DNA of 64,000 nucleotides from Allocatelliglobosispora scoriae. Its GTDB lineage: Bacteria > Actinomycetota > Actinomycetes > Mycobacteriales > Micromonosporaceae. The stretch is taken from assembly GCF_014204945.1 (NCBI RefSeq), contig NZ_JACHMN010000002.1, forward strand, positions 868,001-932,000, in the 5' to 3' direction. The position numbers were made by a program, and so were the translations under genes. Each line of letters opens with the position of its first letter. The stretch's first letter is position 1. Positions 55,327 to 61,633 of this stretch are shown here, in pieces. The notes beneath the pieces were generated by a model. It was given only the letters and a program-made list of their open reading frames with translations, did not search any database and was not told the origin of the DNA.

Positions 55327-56265
55327 TCAGCTCAGTTCCGCAGAGACCGGATGCGCATAGATCAAAGGCGGTTCCTCAACGCCCTGCCGCCACTGCAAGC
55401 ACAGCCGTTCGGCGATGACCTTCTCTGCCGCGCTGTCTGCGGGCAACGGCACATGCAGCTGTTCCAGTAGCTGGAAACGGTAGAGATCGAAGCAGACCTC
55501 CAGCGTATCGCCGTACGCCACAGCTGCGGTCGTAGCCGAGCGATACGCCAGCGCGGCCGAGGACAGCGGAATCAGGATTAGTAGAAGCCAGTACCCGGTG
55601 GTGGCGAGCAGCCCGCCCGTAGCCGCCGCCGAGACGGTGCAGTACACCGCCAGCGACACCATCATGTCCATCCGCATCCGCCGGTCGTCGGCTATCTCCT
55701 GCATCCGGTCCGGCAGCAGCGGGTACAGCCGCGGCCAAGCCACCACCGCATCCCATCCATACCGCGAGCCCGCCCGGCCCTCACTGGCCGACAGCGCGTT
55801 ACCGAAAGTGGTAGGCAGCAGCGTAGAACCGGGTGGAAAGCGTTTGCGCCACAACGCTCCGATCTCACCGCTGTCGATAAGCGCCTGCTCATCGCCAGCT
55901 GCGGCCTTAGCCAACAGGAACTCCTCGCGCCGAATCAGGCGGTCACGTCGGCGGCCTTGGCGCCAGATGCCCAGGGAACTCAACGGGCGAAGCCAACGCG
56001 GCCATAACCCTTCCAAGGTCCGCACCAGTCCCAGCAGAGCTGGGCTGAGCAGCAGAGCCAGCATCAGGCTGAGCACGAGGGCAACGAGGATCGCGGCAAC
56101 GGATGTGTGCGTCATGTTGCGCCACAGCGCCGTCAGGTCAACGCCGCCCGGTGCGCCGGCCTGGACCAAGACGATCACAAACAACCCGGCTAGCGCTGTG
56201 GGAAGGAAGGCGACAATGAAGAACCTGTGCAGAAAACCGTCGAGGCCGAGGCCGGATACCTCCAT
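55327..56265 (-). CDS. Four-TM membrane protein paired with CHAT protease
   Basis: 312 residues from ATG 56265, one base after the previous stop. Predicted membrane helices: about 14-36 (RFFIVAFLPTALAGLFVIVL), 55-82 (SVAAILVALVLSLMLALLLS), 202-222 and 225-243 (YWLLLILIPLSSAALAYRS). Between helices 2 and 3 lies a cytoplasmic domain of about 120 residues rich in Arg (WRQGRRRDRLIRREEFLLAK...). The C-terminal ~65 residues are soluble. No channel or transporter family is recognised. It ends five bases before the CHAT gene, so the three genes are one operon. A membrane target or membrane-permeabilising partner of the protease is possible but unproven. Confidence 0.75.
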   Translation of the reverse strand: MEVSGLGLDGFLHRFFIVAFLPTALAGLFVIVLVQAGAPGGVDLTALWRNMTHTSVAAILVALVLSLMLALLLSPALLGLVRTLEGLWPRWLRPLSSLGIWRQGRRRDRLIRREEFLLAKAAAGDEQALIDSGEIGALWRKRFPPGSTLLPTTFGNALSASEGRAGSRYGWDAVVAWPRLYPLLPDRMQEIADDRRMRMDMMVSLAVYCTVSAAATGGLLATTGYWLLLILIPLSSAALAYRSATTAAVAYGDTLEVCFDLYRFQLLEQLHVPLPADSAAEKVIAERLCLQWRQGVEEPPLIYAHPVSAELS

Positions 56266-56266
56266 G

Positions 56267-56665
56267 TCAGGCGCCCGCGGGATCGACGGAGACCCGGCGC
56301 ACCGGACCGTGACCGTTACGGCACAGCGGCATAGAGCGATGATCAATGTGAATCCGCACCATGGTGAAGTCACAGCTCTCACATGACAACTGGATGATCT
56401 GGTAGCGGGGGCGCCCAGGCAGGACAGCCCCGTCGCTATCGCCAAAGCCGCGAGCGGCCCCGATGAGTCTCGCCCGGCTGCACCCGCCGATCGTCTGCCC
56501 GCCGACGAGTACGGCCACCTGGTCGACGTCCGGGGCGTCGGCGAAGACCGCATCCAGAGCCTCGGCGAGGGCATCGACATCGATGCCGGGCGGCAGGTCA
56601 AGAGTGGCATCAGGCGCTGATGGAGGCTCGGCGTCCAGCAGGACCGCATAGGGGCTATGAGGCAT
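56267..56665 (-). CDS. Small zinc-ribbon-like protein heading the CHAT operon
   Basis: 132 residues from ATG 56665. The N-terminal half is acidic and helical (GIDVDALAEALDAVFADAPD). The C-terminus has a probable zinc site: C95-x2-C98 in LSCESCDF, then C115 and H119 in LCRNGHG. The middle strand region contains VAVLVGGQTIGGCSRARLIG. No DNA-binding fold beyond the zinc site is recognised. It is the first gene of the operon, so it could be a sensor or regulator of the CHAT system. No strong ribosome binding site precedes the start, and transcription may begin very near it. Confidence 0.65.
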   Translation of the reverse strand: MPHSPYAVLLDAEPPSAPDATLDLPPGIDVDALAEALDAVFADAPDVDQVAVLVGGQTIGGCSRARLIGAARGFGDSDGAVLPGRPRYQIIQLSCESCDFTMVRIHIDHRSMPLCRNGHGPVRRVSVDPAGA

Positions 56666-56905
56666 GACCAACTGTAAGTTGCCCGATGACCACGCGCTGT
56701 CCCGAAAATGATCGCGACCACTCTGGACATGAGCGAGGATGTCGTCACCTATCTCGGGATCCGGCGGACAGCGCTACCGCAGGACTGCGAACGGCCGCGG
56801 CAAACCTACTGAAGTTCACGAGTCGGGGCCTGTGCGTCGGTTGTGGCTGGTCAGGGTGGGTGTAGGCCGGTGGCAAAGGGGCGGTGACGCGGGCGCCGCC
56901 CTGGA

Positions 56906-57418
56906 ATGAGAACCATCATGTCGACCCGGCGCATCCCCAAACACCTCATCCAGGCACGACGAGCCGAGACCGGCGAGACGTACCAGCAGGCCCACGCCGC
57001 ACTCGCCCGCCAGATCCCTGAGGCCCGCCTGCGCGCTCCCGAGGACGACTCGCCGTGCGTCGGCCGGTGCACCTCCCAGTTCAAAGCCGCCGACAGTGCC
57101 AGCCACGACGGCGGATCCATGGTCGACTGCGCCGCATGCCCCGGCGCGGTATGCCTCGAATGCCAGACCCGGGCCGTCGACGAGCCCTTCGCCAGATGCA
57201 GCCCCTGCGAGACCGCGATCGAGGACCTAGCCCGAGCCCAGCGACTAGCCGACCGCTGCGCGGGCCGCATCTGCATCACCAGAGCCCAGGCCGGCACCTC
57301 CGACTCCGCCTCCTACATCTGCGACCTCTGCAACGAGCCCACCTGCCACTGCGGCAGGCCCGTCGAGCACGGAATCATGATCTGCGACCCTGCGACCCTG
57401 CGGCAACTACGCCGGTGA
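56906..57418 (+). CDS. Cys-rich hypothetical protein
   Basis: 170 residues; ATG 56918 (MSTRRIPKHLIQAR) is an alternative start. After a basic helical N-terminus (RAETGETYQQAHAALARQIP) there are three Cys clusters: C-x3-C in SPCVGRC, CAACPGAVCLECQT plus CSPC, and ICDLCNEPTCHCGRP. The spacing suggests two or three zinc-binding units, probably structural. The N-terminal motif resembles short proteins found on actinobacterial plasmids and phages. It starts divergently from the CHAT operon and precedes a second small gene by three bases. Confidence 0.65.
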   Translation: MRTIMSTRRIPKHLIQARRAETGETYQQAHAALARQIPEARLRAPEDDSPCVGRCTSQFKAADSASHDGGSMVDCAACPGAVCLECQTRAVDEPFARCSPCETAIEDLARAQRLADRCAGRICITRAQAGTSDSASYICDLCNEPTCHCGRPVEHGIMICDPATLRQLRR

Positions 57419-57421
57419 TAC

Positions 57422-57625
57422 ATGCCAGACGACCACGACGACTACCCCGCCCGACGCCTGGAATACCTGACCGGGCTGATCGTCAAGCGAGGCGGCGGCA
57501 GCTACCGCCACCTACACCGCATGCTCGGCACCAGCAACATCTTGACCGCCGACGCCGAAGACCAATACGAGGTCATGGAATACGCCCACCGCTGGGCCGC
57601 CCGCCTACGCAAAACACGCAGCTAA
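57422..57625 (+). CDS. Small hypothetical protein (67 residues)
   Basis: MPDDHDDYPARRLEYLTGLI... is acidic then basic and predicted helical, with YRHLHRMLGTSNILTADAED in the middle. It starts three bases after the Cys-rich gene and is followed by a perfect terminator hairpin, so it is the second gene of a two-gene operon. The sequence suggests a small DNA- or protein-binding helical bundle. No family is recognised. Confidence 0.55.
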   Translation: MPDDHDDYPARRLEYLTGLIVKRGGGSYRHLHRMLGTSNILTADAEDQYEVMEYAHRWAARLRKTRS

Positions 57626-57633
57626 CCGACCTT

Positions 57634-57671
57634 CGTGTCGCGGCGAAGACCTGCAGATTCGCCGCGACACG
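57634..57671 (+). terminator. Terminator of Cys-rich operon
   Basis: CGTGTCGCGGCGAA (57634-57647) and TTCGCCGCGACACG (57658-57671) form a perfect 14-bp stem with a 10-base loop, starting nine bases after the stop of the 67-residue gene. Confidence 0.8.
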
Positions 57672-57852
57672 AGTCGCAGACGGTACTTAACCGCAACGGG
57701 TTCCCCAAGGTGGGTGCCTGTATCCATCTCAATTAAGAGACAGGCAACACCAAGCTCGACCCCTACGTCCCAGGTGTTCCCAGGATCAACTCTGAAGAAG
57801 ATGAGCCACGTTGGCACTCCATAAAAGCTGTTCAGCGGGCTATTTAAATCGA

Positions 57853-57868
57853 TAAGTCACGTGACTTA
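57853..57868. promoter_or_regulatory. Perfect 16-bp palindrome
   Basis: TAAGTCAC-GTGACTTA has no spacer. It is followed five bases later by an AT-rich TATATAA run that could be a promoter -10 region or a melting site. It resembles a dimeric-repressor operator. Confidence 0.45.
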
Positions 57869-57890
57869 ACATATATAAGGTCGCTGCAAC

Positions 57891-57925
57891 TAGCTGCTAG
57901 ACCGAAGGGTGCGTGCTAGCAGCTA
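57891..57925. terminator. Hairpin downstream of HTH gene
   Basis: TAGCTGCTAG (57891-57900) and CTAGCAGCTA (57916-57925) are exact complements with a 15-base spacer. It lies about 65 bases after the stop of the leftward HTH gene. It may be its terminator, though a regulatory role with the neighbouring palindrome is also possible. Confidence 0.4.
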
Positions 57926-57989
57926 AAAGTTTGCGAGATGCGAGACCAAAACGGTTACGTTTCCTGTCTCCAGCTAATACAAGAGACAC

Positions 57990-58544
57990 TCACCGACCGT
58001 GTTCCTTCTCCCATAACTCCATCAGGGCGCCGCCATCACCGAATAGGACGCCAGCGCTTCTCGCCAAGTCGCCCGATGGTGACTGTCCATTTTCTACCTT
58101 TGAGAGATACCCGCTGCTGTAATGGAGGTGCCTTGCGAGAACCCTCAGCGACATGCCAGCGTTCACCCGTGCTGCCCGGAGTGCTCTCCCGAACTCATTT
58201 GTTGATCGTCTGGATGCCGTGGAACTGCTGGTACGTCGAGTTCTAGCGGGCTGACCGACAATACGATCTTCACAGTCGGCCCTTCGTTGCATCCAGGACT
58301 CCAGTTCGCGCCCTGGGTCCCGAGACCATGCCTCGACCATGACCGCTAGAAGCCTGCGCGTTGGAAGCGTGGAACCTGCCAAAGCAGCGAAGATCGCAGA
58401 CTTGCTCACCTTGGCACGGCCGGCCACCTCGGCTATCTCTCGAAACCGGCCAGGCGGCGCGCTTTCTCGTAGCGCGCGAAGAGCCAGCCCGAAGCGGGCC
58501 AATGGCCCGTCATCAGGGGAGAGGGATGTTGTTCGTGCTACCAC
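57990..58544 (-). CDS. Double helix-turn-helix regulator, short form
   Basis: 184 residues from GTG 58544. Two HTH modules are visible. The first, at about 25-80, is FREIAEVAGRAKVSKSAIFA with ALAGSTLPTRRLLAVMVEAW. The second, at about 113-170, is an XRE-type HTH: FGRALRAARVNAGMSLRVLA, RHLHYSSGYLSKVENGQSPS, GDLARSAGVLFG. Similar actinobacterial proteins often continue into TPR or ATPase domains, but here the frame ends at LWEKEHGR, so this is a short or truncated form. Three AAGTCC direct repeats lie just upstream and may be its binding sites. Confidence 0.7.
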   Translation of the reverse strand: MVARTTSLSPDDGPLARFGLALRALRESAPPGRFREIAEVAGRAKVSKSAIFAALAGSTLPTRRLLAVMVEAWSRDPGRELESWMQRRADCEDRIVGQPARTRRTSSSTASRRSTNEFGRALRAARVNAGMSLRVLARHLHYSSGYLSKVENGQSPSGDLARSAGVLFGDGGALMELWEKEHGR

Positions 58545-58565
58545 TCTTCTACCGTTCGGGTACGC

Positions 58566-58591
58566 AAGTCCTTTGAAGTCCGTTCAAGTCC
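58566..58591. promoter_or_regulatory. Three AAGTCC repeats at exact 10-bp spacing
   Basis: AAGTCC occurs at 58566-58571, 58576-58581 and 58586-58591, so all copies face the same side of the DNA helix. They lie 22-47 bp upstream of the leftward HTH gene start (read GGACTT on that strand). This looks like a cooperative operator or an iteron-like array. Confidence 0.55.
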
Positions 58592-58883
58592 GTGTGCATT
58601 GCCGCAGGAAACCTGGCGTATTTGAATGAACAAGCCGGGAAACACCGGCAGGAAACAGCCCCCGCTCGCTCTCGTTGGCGCGTGGTCGAAGCGGGGGCTT
58701 TCGACCGAAGGAGTCCGAATGAACGGCTGGCTCGGCTTGGGAGCCATTGTCTCCCAAGCCGGCGCGTTTCGGAAGGGTCAGGTCGCGCCGTACAGGTTCG
58801 CCTGCTGCTGTCCGTGTCACGCGCAACATGGTTGGAACAGGGCCCCCAGTTCCATCAATTTCCCCCACCACCCGAGTTCTGTG

Positions 58884-59075
58884 ATGGTGCTGGTATTAGT
58901 GGTGGCCAGTTACCCTATGTGGCTGAAGGCTGCGGGATTCAGTTTCGACCAGAGCTCCCGACTGGTCTCGACGTTGGCTGAGGTGTCAGTTCATCTGCAC
59001 TTGGTCCACATCGCTGCCGGAGCGCCAGCAGCCCTCTTGACGCTGATGCTGGCGATACGTGCGTACCGACGCTGA
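58884..59075 (+). CDS. Possible small two-helix membrane protein
   Basis: 63 residues from ATG 58884 (GTG 58881 is also possible). Two hydrophobic segments are seen, MVLVLVVASYPMWLKAAGF at the start and HIAAGAPAALLTLMLAIRAY at the end, linked by FDQSSRLVSTLAEVSVHLHL. The frame is open further upstream to 58626, but that part lacks protein-like character. A GC-rich hairpin about 27 bases after the stop supports a real transcript end. No family is recognised. Confidence 0.35.
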   Translation: MVLVLVVASYPMWLKAAGFSFDQSSRLVSTLAEVSVHLHLVHIAAGAPAALLTLMLAIRAYRR

Positions 59076-59101
59076 GGGCGGAATTAGCCTTTAGGCAGTT
59101 A

Positions 59102-59133
59102 GCGGGGGCTGGCCATGACGAGCCTGCCCCCGC
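59102..59133 (+). terminator. GC-rich hairpin
   Basis: GCGGGGGC (59102-59109) and GCCCCCGC (59126-59133) form a perfect 8-bp stem with a 16-base loop downstream of the small membrane-protein frame. Confidence 0.45.
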
Positions 59134-59391
59134 CTCGCTGGGGCCCTTCCTCTCACTGTCTAGCCGCTTAGCCCGAGCGGATTTGCCGGGACCGGGCAAG
59201 CCGATCAAGTGCGACCTCGGCGGAGTTGCGCAACTCGACTGAGACACTGGGCAGATGTGGTCTCAATTGGTCTGCGCAGCACTGCCAACCCTGACCTTCA
59301 GGTGAGCATGATGACTGGGACTTGGGCACGTCTGTCGCGCGTCAGAATCTTTGGCACAGGGGTTTGTTGGTCCTGAGCTAAGGAGTTGACC

Positions 59392-59712
59392 ATGGGTCGT
59401 CCGCCCCAGTTCCCGGTCGAGGACAAGCTGCGCATCGTGCTCAGCGTCCTGTCCGGGGAGATGACGATCGTCGAGGCCGCGAGGCGCAACCAGACCAGTG
59501 AGCAGTCGATCGGCCGGTGGAAGCAGCAGTTCCTCGAAGGCGGGAAGGCGGGTCTGGCCGAGGGCGGCCGGGTCGTCGACAACCCGCGTGAACGGGCCCT
59601 CCAAGAGCAGATCGACGAGCTGACCAGCGCTCTCGGCGAGGCGCATGTCGAGTTGCGGGTGTGGAAGAAGTCCGCGGAGTACCGGCTGGCCCCTTCGAGG
59701 ACCTCGAGGTGA
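59392..59712 (+). CDS. IS3-family transposase OrfA (HTH protein)
   Basis: 106 residues from ATG 59392, with AGGAG six bases upstream. MGRPPQFPVEDKLRIVLSVL, SGEMTIVEAARRNQTSEQSI and GRWKQQFLEGGKAGL form the helix-turn-helix that binds the element's ends; a short helical tail (LQEQIDELTSALGEAHVELR) corresponds to the leucine-zipper part. Its 3' end overlaps the orfB frame by about 50 bases in the -1 register, the usual IS3 layout, in which a fusion OrfAB is made by frameshifting. No classic A-rich slippery heptamer is visible in the overlap, so coupling rather than frameshifting is possible. Confidence 0.85.
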   Translation: MGRPPQFPVEDKLRIVLSVLSGEMTIVEAARRNQTSEQSIGRWKQQFLEGGKAGLAEGGRVVDNPRERALQEQIDELTSALGEAHVELRVWKKSAEYRLAPSRTSR

Positions 59713-60677
59713 TCCGCGTAGCTGCGGCGATGCCGGTCTCGAGGTTCACAGCGCTGACCGGCATCCCGCGTCGCACCTACCACCGGTGGCAGGCCAACGC
59801 CCGGGCCGGCGGTCGGGCGAAGGGGCCGTGGCCGGCACCGGTCGTCGACCTGATCGAGCCCCTCGTGGCGAAGTACGCCGACGACTGGCCGGGCTGGGGA
59901 CACCGCAAGATCTTCGGCCTGATGCGCGCCGACGGCATCGCGGTGTCGATCTCCAGTGTGGAGCGGGCGATGCGCCGCCGCGGCCTGCTCCAACCCGTCG
60001 ACTACCAGGGCCTGCGCCGGGAACTGGCGAAAGCGCGCAAGGCGGCGTTCGCCGACCCGCCGACCGGGCCGTTGCAGGTGTGGCAGCTGGACTTCTCCGA
60101 GTACGAGACCACCACCGGCGGGGTCTGGCGCCTGGCCGGGGTCTGCGACTACTACTCGAAATACGAGTACGGATGGCACATCGCACCCACCTGCACCGGC
60201 GCGGACGCCATCGCCTCGGTGCGCCTGGCGATCGCCGAGGCCGAACGCCTCGCCGACGGAGTGCCTCTCGCGGAGCAGCTCACCGACCCAGCCACGGGGA
60301 AGATCACCCGGATCAAGCTGGTCACCGACAACGGCGGCGCGTTCAAGGGCCACGCCTTCGCCGCGTTCATCGCCTCCCGCCCCGAGCTCCTCCACATCCG
60401 CACCCGCCGCAAGAGCCCAGGCCAGAACGGGGTCCGGGAACGCGCATTCGGCAGCCTCAAATACGAGCACCTCTACCGGATGGAGATCGAGACCCTGCCC
60501 GACCTGCACCGCGAGGCCGAAGCGTACCGGCAGGTCTTCAACCACATCCGCCCGCACGAAGCCCTCGGGTTCTACCGGCCGATCGAGGTCCACCACGATC
60601 CAGGACTGAAACCCCAGCCCACACCCAAGATCCCGAAACCCAACCTTCAACCGACGAATCTTGAGCCAGGTTCTTGA
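59661..60677 (+). CDS. IS3-family transposase OrfB (DDE integrase)
   Basis: 338 residues if started at GTG 59661. It contains the HTH_21-like segment (DDWPGWGHRKIFGLMRADGI) and the DDE core: first Asp in QVWQLDFSEYE, second Asp in KLVTDNGGAFKG, and Glu in GQNGVRERAFGSLKYEH, followed by YRQVFNHIRPHEALGFYRPI. No stop or frameshift interrupts it, so the element may still be active. It would act as the OrfAB fusion or together with OrfA. Confidence 0.9.
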   Translation: MEEVRGVPAGPFEDLEVIRVAAAMPVSRFTALTGIPRRTYHRWQANARAGGRAKGPWPAPVVDLIEPLVAKYADDWPGWGHRKIFGLMRADGIAVSISSVERAMRRRGLLQPVDYQGLRRELAKARKAAFADPPTGPLQVWQLDFSEYETTTGGVWRLAGVCDYYSKYEYGWHIAPTCTGADAIASVRLAIAEAERLADGVPLAEQLTDPATGKITRIKLVTDNGGAFKGHAFAAFIASRPELLHIRTRRKSPGQNGVRERAFGSLKYEHLYRMEIETLPDLHREAEAYRQVFNHIRPHEALGFYRPIEVHHDPGLKPQPTPKIPKPNLQPTNLEPGS

Positions 60678-60939
60678 CGCGGGACATTGCGTCTCAGCTC
60701 GGGCGTCGCGGAGGTTGTAAAGCGCGTGATTGGGAACCGCGTTGTCCTTGCCCACCACCTGCGATGCCTCCCCTTGTCGTCAGTGGATGCCTAGTCGCTG
60801 CCTACCTCATGCCGTTGTCCCGGTGGCTGCTAGACCTGAGAATGCCGCTTCCGGTCGGATTGACTGGGTCCATCGAAGAAAGCGAAATCGATGGAGGTAG
60901 GCGGAATGGATCAGCCAGCACTCCCCCGGCGCGGCCGGC

Positions 60940-61410
60940 TTGCCTGCCACTCCCGGATCGTCGCGGGGCACCAAGGGCAAGCGCGCCCGACGCGTCCCCA
61001 TCATCGAGGAGCTGCGCGACCTCGTAGGCGCCCGTCTCGACACCGCTAAGACACCGACCACCCGTCTGTTCACTGGCCCGCGCGGAGGACGGATCAGTAC
61101 CGCCGTCCTGCGGGACGCCACGCGCTGGGACGAGGTGATCCGGAGCTTGGGTTACGAGCACCTGCGGCGCCACGACCTCCGGCACACCGGCCTCACCTGG
61201 ATGGCCGACGCAGGGGTACCCGTGCACGTCCTAAGAGTCATCGCCGGACACGGCTCGCTCACCACGACACAGCGCTACCTACACCCCGACCGGCGGAAAA
61301 TCGACGCCGCCGGTGCGTCCCTGAGCGCCCACCTGACCGGCCCCAGGTCCCCCGATGGTCCCCCGCCGATCAAGGAGAATGACGAGGACGAATCTCCCGA
61401 AACGCCGTAG
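60940..61410 (+). pseudogene. Tyrosine recombinase (integrase), C-terminal fragment
   Basis: About 156 residues remain. GTKGKRARRVPIIEELRDLV is the strand region after the missing first catalytic Arg. The later catalytic residues are present: H78 and R81 in RRHDLRHTGLTWMADAGVPV, H104 in RVIAGHGSLTTTQ, and the nucleophile Y113 in QRYLHP. The N-terminal arm-binding and core-binding domains and the first Arg box are gone, so it is inactive. It ends 60 bp from a tRNA-Pro gene and points toward it, the standard position of an integrase at its attachment site. Confidence 0.8.
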
Positions 61411-61419
61411 ATCACGAAA

Positions 61420-61459
61420 GAGCCCCGCTGAACTGCCATAATGGCAATCAGCGGGGCTC
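61420..61459. terminator. Terminator between integrase remnant and tRNA-Pro
   Basis: GAGCCCCGCTGA (61420-61431) and TCAGCGGGGCTC (61448-61459) form a 12-bp stem. The loop contains a second small palindrome (TGCCATAATGGCA). It can end both the rightward integrase and the leftward tRNA transcript. Confidence 0.8.
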
Positions 61460-61469
61460 CTTATTGCTG

Positions 61470-61543
61470 TCGGGCTGGCCGGATTCGAACCGACGACCCC
61501 CTGACCCCCAGTCAGGTGCGCTACCAAGCTGCGCTACAGCCCG
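61470..61543 (-). tRNA. tRNA-Pro (anticodon GGG)
   Basis: The minus strand folds as a complete tRNA without encoded CCA. The acceptor stem is CGGGCTG/CAGCCCG, the D arm lies in TAGCGCAGCTTGGTAGCGCA, and the anticodon stem CCTGA/TCAGG holds the loop CTGGGGG with anticodon GGG. The T arm contains GGTTCGAATCC. It reads CCC proline codons. The 3' end faces the integrase remnant, so the tRNA is a likely attachment site. Confidence 0.95.
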
Positions 61544-61633
61544 ATGCTGCCCCATCGGATCTCTCCGCTGCGGCAGCCCGTACAGCGTAGCGCACACCTC
61601 GGACTGCCAGCGAAGGCACCCTCCGTGTCCGCT

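Larger units (their letters stand above)
57626..57989. other. Low-GC intergenic region with palindromes
   Basis: It contains the terminator of the Cys-rich operon at its left end, then about 300 bp with much lower GC than the rest of the window, including an AT-rich run (ATATATAAGG near 57871). A 16-bp palindrome and a 10-bp inverted repeat are listed separately. No gene is seen. Confidence 0.6.
59333..60686 (+). mobile_element. IS3-family insertion sequence
   Basis: About 1,354 bp. The ends are imperfect inverted repeats starting TGTC: left TGTCGCGCGTCAGAATC, right (reverse complement) TGTCCCGCGTCAAGAAC, so the element begins TG and ends CA as IS3 members do. It carries overlapping orfA and orfB with all catalytic residues. 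No direct target repeat was seen at the flanks (left ...ACGTC, right TTGCG...), which may mean that one flank was later rearranged. Confidence 0.75.

Noticed and set aside
56708-56812. 34-residue rightward frame MIATTLDMSEDVVTYLGIRR... between the CHAT operon and the Cys-rich gene
   Set aside because: Codon use is acceptable, but it is very short, has no ribosome binding site and no motif. It may be a gene remnant.
58626-58883. Upstream extension of the small membrane-protein frame
   Set aside because: The extension shows no domain and has unusual composition (several Cys, Trp, Pro); the hydrophobic segments are all downstream of 58884.
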